The notes beneath the pieces are model-generated. The model saw only the letters and a list, made by a program, of their open reading frames with translations. It did no database searches and was not told the DNA's origin. A stretch of DNA of 64,000 nt from assembly GCA_964035575.1 (NCBI GenBank), contig OZ037887.1:248001-312000 (forward strand), in the 5' to 3' direction. Positions 55,801 to 64,000 of the stretch are shown here, in pieces (within the stretch, counting starts at the first letter, position 1; every line of letters begins with the position of its first letter). A program made the position numbers and the translations under genes. The DNA is from Rhynchopus sp. YZ270_cl-10 (Eukaryota > Euglenozoa > Diplonemea > Diplonemida > Diplonemidae).

Positions 55801-58377
55801 CGTTGAAACCTACGCGTTGAAACCGACGCGTTGAAACCGTCACGTTGAAACCGACGCGTTGAAACCGACGCGTTGAAACCGACGCGTTGAAACCGTCATG
55901 TTGAAACCGACGCGTCAAAACCGACGCGTTGAAACCGTCATGTTGAAACCGACGCGTCAAAACCGACGCGTTGAAACCGTCACGTTGAAACCGTCACGTT
56001 GAAACCGACGCGTTGCAACCGACGCGTTGAAACCGTCGCGTTGAAACCGTCACGTTGAAACCGACGCGTCAAAACCGACGCGTTGAAACCGTCATGTTGA
56101 AACCGACGCGTCAAAACCGACGCGTTGAAACCTTCACGTTGAAACCGTCACGTTGAAACCGACGCGTCAAAACCGACGCGTTGAAACCGTCATGTTGAAA
56201 CCGACGCGTCAAAACCGACGCGTTGAAACCGTCACGTTGAAACCGACGCGTTGAAACCGACGCGTTGAAACCGTCACGTTGAAACCGACGCGTTGAAACC
56301 GACGCGTTGAAACCGACGCGTTGAAACCGTCATGTTGAAACCGACGCGTTGAAACCGACGCGTTGAAACCGTCATGTTGAAACCGACGCGTTGAAACCGA
56401 CGCGTTGAAACCGTCACGTTGAAACCGACGCGTTGAAACCGACGCGTTGAAACCGACGCGTTGAAACCGTCATGTTGAAACCGACGCGTCAAAACCGACG
56501 CGTTGCAACCGACGCGTTGAAACCGTCGCGTTGAAACCGTCACGTTGAAACCGACGCGTTGAAACCGTCACGTTGAAACCGACGCGTTGAAACCGTCGCG
56601 TTGAAACCGTCGCGTCAAAACCGACGCGTTGAAACCGTCACGTTGAAACCGACGCGTTTCAACCGACGCGTTGAAACCGACGCGTTGAAACCGACGCGTT
56701 AGAACCGACGCGTTATGACCGACGCGTTAGAACCGACGCGTTAAAACCGTCGCGTTGAAACCGTCGCGTCAAAACCGACGCGTTGAAACCGTCACGTTGA
56801 AACCGACGCGTTGCAACCGACGCGTTGAAACCGACGCGTTGAAACCGACGCGTTGAAACCGACGCGTTAGAACCGACGCGTTGAAACCGACGCGTTAGAA
56901 CCGACGCGTTGAAACCGACGCGTTTGAACCGACGCGTTTGAACCGACGCGTTTGAACCGACGCGTTGAAGCCGACGCGTTAGAACCGACGCGTTGAAACC
57001 GACGCGTTAGAACCGACGCGTTAGAACCGACTCGTTGAAACCGACGCGTTGAAACCGACGCGTTGAAACCGACGCGTTGAAACCGACACGTTGAAACCGA
57101 CGCGTTGAAACCGTCACGTTGAAACCGACGCGTTGAAACCGACGCGTTGAAACCGTCGCGTCAAAACCGACGCGTTGAAACCTTCACGTTGAAACCGACG
57201 CGTTGCAACCGACGCGTTGAAACCGTCGCGTTGAAACCGTCGCGTCAAAACCGACGCGTTGAAACCGTCACGTTGAAACCGACGCGTTGCAACCGACGCG
57301 TTGAAACCGACGCGTTAGAACCGACGCGTTATGACCGACGCGTTAGAACCGACGCGTTAAAACCGACACGTTGAAACCGACGCGTTGAAACCGACGCGTT
57401 AGAACCGACGCGTTATGACCGACGCGTTGAAACCGACGCGTTTGAACCGACGCGTTGAAGCCGACGCGTTAAAACCGACGCGTTGAAACCGACGCGTTGA
57501 AGCCGACGCGTTAGAACCGACGCGTTATGACCGACGCGTTGAAACCGACGCGTTAGAACCGACGCGTTGAAACCGACGCGTTTGAACCGACGCGTTTGAA
57601 CCGACGCGTTTGAACCGACGCGTTGAAGCCGACGCGTTAGAACCGACGCGTTGAAACCGACGCGTTAGAACCGACTCGTTGAAACCGACGCGTTGAAACC
57701 GACGCGTTGAAACCGTCGCGTCAAAACCGACGCGTTTGAACCGACGCGTTTGAACCGACGCGTTTGAACCGACGCGTTGAAGCCGACGCGTTAGAACCGA
57801 CGCGTTGAAACCGACGCGTCAAAACCGTCGCGTTGAAACCGACGCGTTGAAACCGACGCGTTGAAACCGTCGCGTCAAAACCGACGCGTTGAAACCGTCA
57901 CGTTGAAACCGACGCGTTGCAACCGACGCGTTGAAACCGTCGCGTTGCAACCGTCACGTTGAAACCGACGCGTCAAAACCGACGCGTTGAAACCGTCATG
58001 TTGAAACCGACGCGTCAAAACCGACGCGTTGAAACCTTCACGTTGAAACCGTCACGTTGAAACCGACGCGTTGAAACCGTCACGTTGAAACCGACACGTT
58101 GAAACCGACGCGTTGAAACCGTCACGTTGAAACCGACGCGTTGAAACCGTCGCGTCAAAACCGACGCGTTGAAACCTTCACGTTGAAACCGACGCGTTGC
58201 AACCGACGCGTTGAAACCGTCGCGTTGAAACCGTCACGTTGAAACCGACGCGTTGAAACCGACGCGTTGAAACCGACGCGTCAAAACCGACGCGTTGAAA
58301 CCGTCATGTTGAAACCGACGCGTCAAAACCGACGCGTTGAAACCGTCATGTTGAAACCGACGCGTTGAAACCGTCAT
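40883..58377. repeat. 17.5-kb satellite of a 14-bp unit, about 1,250 copies, with higher-order repeats
   Basis: The main unit is GAAACCGACGCGTT. Common variants replace GAAA by AGAA, ATGA, GGAA, GAAG, AAAA or TGAA, and GACGCG by GACTCG, GACGTG or GACGCA. A second class (CCGTCACG, CCGTCATG and CGCGTCAAAA units) is confined to subregions near 45.5-46.0, 49.4-50.0, 50.5-51.6, 54.4-55.0, 55.5-56.8 and 57.1-58.4 kb. Large blocks are duplicated in phase. Examples: 41111 and 42721 (offset 1610 = 115 units), 42841 and 46523 (3682 = 263 units), 45457 and 49433 (3976 = 284 units), and 49433 and 54431 (4998 = 357 units). Most units hold the palindrome ACGCGT and three CpGs. Open frames here (FNASVSTRRFQRVG-type 14-residue repeats) are a by-product: three units make 42 bases. 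Confidence 0.97.
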
Positions 58378-58381
58378 TTAG

Positions 58382-58640
58382 TTTTGCGAATCCTAAACAC
58401 TTTCTGCTGGCTCGTGTGGTTGATGAGCGAGATCTTCTGGCACAAAACGGACTCGATCGTCAAGGATCTCAACCCAGTTAAAACATCAGACTGGTCACAG
58501 AATACCACGTTGTGCATGGTTTTTGGCTTGTTTTTGCCCACAAAAGGGCTTACACATGTTTCTAACACCCCAGAATCGCGTTTCTCAGACCACATGGACA
58601 GGTATGGGCCCAAAAAACCACCCAAAAAGGCGAAAATTCC
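58382..58640 (+). repeat. right inverted flank of the satellite
   Basis: It starts within five bases of the last 14-bp unit and is the inverted partner of 40468-40697. Confidence 0.75.
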
Positions 58641-59791
58641 GGTTTTTGGTGAAAATCGCCTGTTTTGCCTGCAGAATCCTTAAGGAACGCACGGTTCCTA
58701 AGGCAATTTACACGTAAACTCGCGACACGAAATTAGGAATTAGTAACATTCCTTAACACTCGGTGTTAAGGTCTTTAAGGTTGCTTCACCACCCCACCCA
58801 CCCACCCTAAGGCACCCCCCCCCCCAGGGTGGGTTTCGGCCATTTTTTTTCAGGTCCCTAAACGTCCAAAGAGGTCAAAAAAGTGGATTCTTGGGAAGAT
58901 AGGAGGTTTTTAGGAGACTTTCTCTGAAGCAAAGACCTCCAAACCCTGACAGACCCTGAAACCAGGGTGTCGCGAGTACCCCTTTTTTACACGTGTTTCT
59001 TAAGGCTTCTACAGGGTTCTACAGGCAAAACAGCCGTTTTGGCCAAAAACCCGGTTTTTCAGGCAGGCAACCGGGTTTGCGGCTTGGGAAACGTGCCAGA
59101 GCGGTGTGAGAACCATGCGTGGGGGTTTGTAACCACTCGTTGCGTTGGTTGCGTTGCCTTCGCTACGTTGCGTACACATAGCTACGAGCACACCGGTTAC
59201 GTTGTGTTGCATACGTTGCGTTCGTTGTGTAGAGATGGTTACGTACAGAGCGCAACGTACGGAGCGGTTGCGTTGCGTTGGTTGTGTTCGGTTGGTTACG
59301 TTCGTTGCGTTCCGATCGTTACGTACACATCGGTTGCGTTGCGTTGCATGCGTTGCGTTCGTTGTGTAGAGATCGATATGTACAGATCGCAACGTACGCA
59401 TAGGTTGCGTTGTGTTGCACGCGTTGCATACAGAACGCAACGTACACACAGGTTGCGTTGCATCCGTTGCGTTGGTTGTGTTCGTTTCGTTACGTTCGTT
59501 GCGTTCTGATCGTTACGTACACATCGGTTGCGTTGCGTTGCATGCGTTGTGTTCGTTATGTTGAGATCGATATATACAGATCGCAACGTACGCATAGGTT
59601 GCGTTGGTTGTGTTGCATCCGTTACGTTGCGTTCGTTGCGTTCTGATCGTTACGTACACATAGGTTGCGTTGCGTTGCATGCTTTGGTTGCATACGGATC
59701 GTAACGTATAGAGCGGATCCGTTTCATTGTGTTCGGTTGCGTTTATCAACCACACCAGCCAGGAGTGTTAAGGATTGCCAAAAAAAACTAA
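58641..59791 (+). repeat. right-end repeat unit 1 (core 58743-59791)
   Basis: It begins with a palindrome (arms CCTTAACAC / GTGTTAAGG around TCG), then CTTTAAGGTTGCTTCACCAC, a C run, AGGTCCCTAAACGTCCAAAG, ACCTCCAAACCCTGACAGAC, CGGTTTTTCAGGCAGGCAAC and a GTTGCGTT-rich minisatellite (59130-59740). It ends GAGTGTTAAGGATTGCC. 58672-58740 (AGGAACGCACGGTTCC, ACACGTAAACTCGCGACA) matches part of the other units in inverted orientation. No gene is present. Confidence 0.85.
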
Positions 59792-60297
59792 ATTCCTTAA
59801 CACTCGGTGTTAAGGTCTTTAAGGTTGCTTCACCACCCCACCCACCCACCCCCTCTAAGGCACCCCCCCCGCCCCCCCCCCCGGGGTGGGTTTCGGCCAT
59901 TTTTTTTCAGGTCTCTAAACGTCCAAAGAGGTCAAAAAAGTGGATTCTTGGGAAGATAGGAGGTTTTTTTGAGGGTTTGCAAATGAGAAAGACCTCCAAA
60001 CAAGGCTCTAAGTCGACAGTGTCGGCCCCTGTCGGCCGACTGTCGGCCGACTGTCGAAAAGTCGAAAAAAAAAAAATTTTTTTTTTGGTGACCCTGCGTG
60101 AAATTTTTTTTTTTTTTTTTGTTAGGAAAAAAAAAATTTTTTTTTTGTGATGTCGAAAAAAAAATTTTTGGGTCATATGGCCTTATAAGCAACAAAGGCG
60201 AACAAGACGACCATTTCCCCGAGATCCCCGCGACCCGGGTCGCGACCCCCATAAAAAAAAAAAAAATTTTTTTTTTTTTGGTCGTTGAAAAAATTTT

Positions 60298-60333
<36 letters not shown>

Positions 60334-61846
60334 GAAATTATGGAATTCGGTTTTGCCTTACGAACCTTATTTTTTTTTTTTGGCCCTTTTTTCCTAGTTC
60401 TGGCCCTATCTTTCAAATAAAGCCAGAATTTTCAACTTTTGAGCCTTTTTAAGGCATTTCCCCGCGTTTTTCTGCAAAAAAAGATCAAAAGAACTCAATT
60501 TGCCTTTGCGAAAAAAAAAAAATTTTTTTTTTTGAATTTTTTTTTTTTCGACGACTACTTTCTGGGGTACTGTCAGTACGTAAGGTATGACCAAAATAGC
60601 CGTATTTTGGCTGAAAATTCGACTTGAAAATTTTTTTCATAATTTGCCCAATCTGAGGTTTTCATTGGATTCATCGGGCAATTTTATGAGGTACCACGCC
60701 TGATTTTGGGCAAAAAAAAAATTTTTTTTTTGGCCAAAAATCGCCTTGTATTACCACTGTATTGGTGTAGGCTTGTACACAGAAGTGTGTTTTGTGTAAC
60801 CACAGATGGTCAAAACACCCGATTTTTGCGTTTTTTTGCATTTTTTGGTGCCCAAAAACCCAGGTCAGGGGTCGAAATTTTCTCGAAAAAAAAATTTTTT
60901 TTTTTGAGATTTTTCGATTTTTCGACAAGTCGCTGGCCCATACAAAATGTACAGGGTACACACAAAATGACCATACAATAAATTCTAGATGCTCAAAACA
61001 TTAAAATTCTTGCTTTATTTGCATGCCCGGTGCCCGCGGGTCCCAAAAAAAAATTTTTTTTTTGGGTGAAAAAATTTTGTGATGTCGAAAAAAAAAAAAT
61101 TTTTTTTTTTCGACAAGACACAGTCGACAGTCGACAAAGACACACTGTGTCTTCGACAAAAGACACAGTGTGTCTTTGTGTCTTTGTGTCTTTCGACAGT
61201 GTCTAGACACAAAGACACACTGTCGACTTAGAGCCTTGCTCCAAACCCTGACAGACCCTGAAACCAGGGTGTCGCGAGTACCCCTTTTTTACACGTGTTT
61301 CTTAAGGCTTCTACAGGGTTATACAGGCAAAACAGGCGTTTTGGCCAAAAACCCGGTTTTTCAGGCAGGTAACCGGGTTTGAGGCTTGGGAAACGTGCCA
61401 GAGCGGTGTGAGAACCATGCGTGGGGGTTTGTAACCACTCGTTGCGTTGGTTGCGTTGCCTTCGCTACGTTGCGTTCGTTGCGTTCGTTGTGTAGAGATC
61501 GTTATATACAGAGTGCAACGAACAGAGCGGTTGCGTTGCGTTGGTTGTGTTCAGTTGGTTACGTTCGTTGCGTTCCGATCGTTACATACACATCGGTTGC
61601 GTTGCGTTGCATGCGTTGCGTTCGGTGCGTTGCTTCCGTGTCTTCGGTTCGAGACGTTACGTACCGAACGGTTGCGTTGCGTCGGTTGCATTCGTTCCGT
61701 TCACATCGTTCCGATCTGAACGGAACGATGTGAACGCAAGAAACGTATCGCATCGGTTGCGTTGGTTGGCTTCTGTGCGTTGCAAACCTTTCATACATCA
61801 ACCACACCAGCCAGTGAGTGTTAAGGATTGCCAAAAAAAACTAAAT
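59792..61846 (+). repeat. right-end repeat unit 2, split by an insertion
   Basis: Same order of segments as unit 1, interrupted at 60001-61238. The minisatellite part is 61435-61790. A 23-bp palindrome-like pair (CGTTCCGATC / GATCTGAACGGAACG) lies at 61700-61735. Confidence 0.85.
60001..61238. mobile_element. 1.24-kb inverted-repeat element, hAT-like, non-autonomous
   Basis: The 22-bp perfect terminal inverted repeats start CAAGGCTCTAAGTCGACAGT. The flanks duplicate CTCCAAA (59994-60000, 61239-61245), or CTCCAAAC if the first base is counted as target. Sister units (58936-58950 and the window end) read ACCTCCAAACCCTG without interruption, so they are empty sites. A 7-8 bp duplication and subterminal GTCGAC/CTGTCGGCCGA words suit hAT, but no transposase is present. 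The interior has many A(9-12)T(8-12) palindromes. 60640-60990 is also found at 62560-62960. Confidence 0.85.
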
Positions 61847-62098
61847 TCCTTAACACTCGGTGTTAAGGTTCCTTAACACTCTGTGTTAAGGTTTTTAAGG
61901 TTGCTTTTGTGGCGTACCCCCCCACCCCTTGGCACCCCCGACGGGGTACCCCAAAAAATGACATTTCTCGCAGAGGCGCCAAAGTGTAAGATTTTTTCGG
62001 CATTGGAAAGATAGGGCCAAAAATCGAGTTCTTACTAAATCAGATCGCTGAGAGATTAGTTTTTAATTCCTATTTTCGTGTCGCGAGTTTACGTGTAA

Positions 62099-63205
62099 TA
62101 GTTATTTATTCTACCCCCGGGGAGTCACTTTATCTCCCCCGAGGGAGCCAATATTTCCCCGAGGGCCCGTAGGGCCCGAGGGGAAATATTGGCTCCCGAG
62201 GGGAGATAAAGTGAACTCACCGGGGGTAAATATGTAATTTTGTATCCCAAAGGGTGCACTTTTGACCTCCCGAAGCAAAAAAAAATGGCTTATAAGGCCT
62301 ATGTAGGGTCTCTTATACAGGCTACTGTAGACCAGAATCCTTGTCATTTTTCTTGAAATTTCTGAAAAAAATCAGGGAAAAATTCAAAGTTTCAGAATTT
62401 TGTGACTTTTTGGGTATTATTTTTGATTTTTTGGCAATTTTTCAAAAAAAAACGGGAAAACGAGAAAAAAAACCGGACCCTAACCCACAGAATGAGCTCA
62501 ATAGGCGAGCGAAGCGAGCCTATTGGGCGACTTTTGACCGTATTTTGGTTGAAAATTTGAGTTGAAAATTTTTTTCATAATTTGCCCAATCTGAGGTTTT
62601 CATTGGATTCTTTGGGCCATTTTATGAGGTACCACGGCAAATTTTGGGCGAAAAAAAAATTTTTTTTTTGGTCAAAAATCGCCTTGTATAACCACTGTAT
62701 TGGTGTAGGCTTATCCACAGAAGTGTGTTTTGTGTAACCACAGATGGTCAAAACACCCGATTTTTGCGTTTTTTTGCATTTTTTGGTGCCCAAAAACCCA
62801 GGTCAAGGGTCGAAATTTTCTCGAAAAAAAAAATTTTTTTTTTGAGATTTTTCGATTTTTTGCTAAGGTGCTGGCCCATACAAACTGTACAGGGTGGGTA
62901 TTTTATGCACAAAATGGTCAGGAAATAAATATGTGATGCTCAAAACATCAAAATTTTTCGTTTTTTTGCATTTTTGGGCCAATCTGAGCCCAAAAAAAAT
63001 TTTTTTTTCACCTGAAATTTGTCTTTGCCAAAAAAAAAATTTTGGTCACTTTATCTCCCTCCTGCTCACTTTATCTCCCTCCTGCTCACTTTATCTCCCT
63101 GGGGAGATAAAGTGAGCAGGAGGGAGATAAAGTGGGTAAATTTTACACCCTATAGGGAATAATTTTTGCGTAAGGGAGGGTATAAAGTGTACCCTGAGGG
63201 ATACA
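62099..63205. mobile_element. 1.1-kb inverted-repeat insertion with GGGGAGATAAAGTGA motifs
   Basis: Comparison with 35283-36056 (reads GTGTAAAATGCC) shows DNA inserted after GTGTAA. The outer part has ATTTTGTATCCC and AGGGTGCACTTTTG (62233-62262), mirrored by AAGTGTACCCTGAGGGATACAAAAT (63186-63210). The left end holds a giant hairpin. The right end (63046-63135) holds a TCACTTTATCTCCCTCCTGC tandem folding back on GGGGAGATAAAGTGAGCAGG. The central part (62560-62960) is shared with the hAT-like element at 60640-60990. No transposase is seen. Confidence 0.7.
62111..62229. repeat. near-perfect hairpin with about 57-bp arms
   Basis: The arms run outward from GGGCCC-GTA-GGGCCC near 62170 through GGGGAAATATTGGCTCCC and GGGGAGATAAAGTGA to CCGGGGGTA. 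Mismatches are few. Confidence 0.85.
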
Positions 63206-63780
63206 AAATGCCTTAGGAACCGTGCGTTCCTTAAGGGTTCTTAAGGATTCTACAGGGAAAACAGGCGTTTTGGCCAAAAACACGGTTTTTCAGGCAGGTA
63301 ACCGGGTTTGCGGCTTGGGAAACGTGCCAACGCGGTGTGAGAACCATGCGTGGGGGTTTGTAACCACTCGTTGCGTTGGTTGCGTTGCGTTCGTTACGTA
63401 GCGTTCGTTGCATACAGAACGCTACGTACACATAGGTTACGTAGTGTTGCATGCGGTTGCATGCGTTGCGTTCGTTGTGTAGAGATCGTTACGTACAGAG
63501 CGCAACGTATGGAGCGGTTGCGTTGCGTTGGTTGTGTTCGGTTGGTTACGTTCGTTGCGTACAGATAGTGACGCACGCATCGGTTCCGTTGTGTTGGATG
63601 AGATGCGTTGGTTGTGTTCGGTTGGTTACGTTCGTTGCGTTCAGATCGTTGCGCACACATCGGTAGCGTTGTGTTGGTTGTGTCGTTGACACATGTTCGT
63701 GGGAATCTGTTCGTTTCTTTTCAGATCTTTGCATACATCAACCACGATCAATAGGGAGTGTTAAGGATTAGCAAAACTAA

Positions 63781-64000
63781 ATCTTTAAGGTTGCTTCACC
63801 ACCCCACCCACCCACCCTAAGGCACCCCCCCCCCAGGGTGGGTTTCGGCCATTTTTTTTCAGGTCCCTAAACGTCCAAAGAGGTCAAAAAAGTGGATTCT
63901 TGGAAAGATAGGAGGTTTTTAGGAGACTTTCTCTGAAGCAAAGACCTCCAAACCCTGACAGACCCTGAAACCAGGGTGTCGCGAGTACCCCTTTTTTACA
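63781..64000 (+). repeat. right-end repeat unit 4, cut by the window end
   Basis: It matches 58768-58990 almost exactly, from CTTTAAGGTTGCTTCACCAC to GTCGCGAGTACCCC. The tandem therefore continues beyond the window. Confidence 0.85.

Larger units (their letters stand above)
61847..63780 (+). repeat. right-end repeat unit 3 (variant), split by an insertion
   Basis: It opens with two palindromes of CCTTAACAC / GTGTTAAGG (61847, 61871), then GTTGCTTTTGTGGCGTACCC and GAGTTTACGTGTAA. It is interrupted at 62099-63205 and resumes AATGCCTTAGGAACCGTGCG, followed by the GTTGCGTT minisatellite (63365-63690). Its uninterrupted inverted counterpart is 35283-36056. Confidence 0.85.

Noticed and set aside
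45457-56543. Minus-strand open frames of 60-114 codons in the satellite (TRRFQHDGFNASV repeats), as possible repeat proteins
   Set aside because: They recur wherever the stop-containing unit variants are absent. Three 14-bp units simply make 42 bases and a 14-residue repeat. There is no start context, and copies arose by block duplication.
40883-58377. CRISPR array
   Set aside because: There are no unique spacers. The units are contiguous 14-mers in a eukaryotic context.
59009-59755. Overlapping frames on both strands (TLRSVCNACNTTQPM-like) in GTTGCGTT regions
   Set aside because: They are translations of a minisatellite present in all repeat units. Both strands and several frames are open at once.

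Overview
The window is nuclear DNA of a eukaryote, most likely a flagellated protist. Two genes carry clear GT-AG introns (donors GTATGC and GTATGT) and a third carries a probable 67-nt intron. Genes lie far apart in long AT-rich spacers full of homopolymer runs. Several products fit a cell with cilia or flagella: an adenylate kinase with a DPY-30/RIIa-like docking helix and long coiled-coil proteins. The lineage cannot be named from sequence alone. Six of the seven supported genes lie on the minus strand, and pyrimidine tracts followed by AG sit just upstream of some start codons. That is compatible with, but does not prove, a lineage with directional gene clusters such as Euglenozoa.

Left part (1-35 kb): a small two-exon plus-strand gene (65-536); a GC-rich stretch (0.7-3.6 kb) with a ~300-bp duplication and two Cys-rich frames; a nested pair of inverted-repeat elements (4.16-5.58 kb); an unknown 256-aa basic protein (7245-8015); a 1219-aa coiled-coil protein (13341-17000); a 1.9-kb inverted-repeat element with telomere-like internal arrays (17531-19434); a long gene-poor stretch with families of 35-70 bp dispersed stem-loop repeats (19.4-27 kb); the adenylate kinase (27023-28032); a 919-aa E1-like (ThiF) protein with a kinase-like tail (28807-31566); and a 477-aa Ser/Arg-rich protein with short coiled coils (33510-35095).

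Right part (35-64 kb): one more gene, a 158-aa Pro-rich CYSTM-type tail-anchored protein (39547-40023). The rest is repeat. The dominant object is a 17.5-kb satellite (40883-58377) built from about 1,250 copies of a 14-bp unit, with internal higher-order duplications whose offsets are all multiples of 14. Inverted copies of a ~230-bp sequence flank it. From 58.4 kb to the window end lie ~0.8-1.05 kb units repeated head to tail, each holding a GTTGCGTT-rich minisatellite. One inverted copy of this unit lies at 35283-36056. Two units are interrupted by transposon-like insertions whose empty sites are present in the sister units. This resembles a subtelomeric or pericentromeric domain.

No rRNA, tRNA, CRISPR array or intact transposase gene was found. 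The genes do not form an evident pathway. The only functional theme is cilium/cytoskeleton, and it is inferred.
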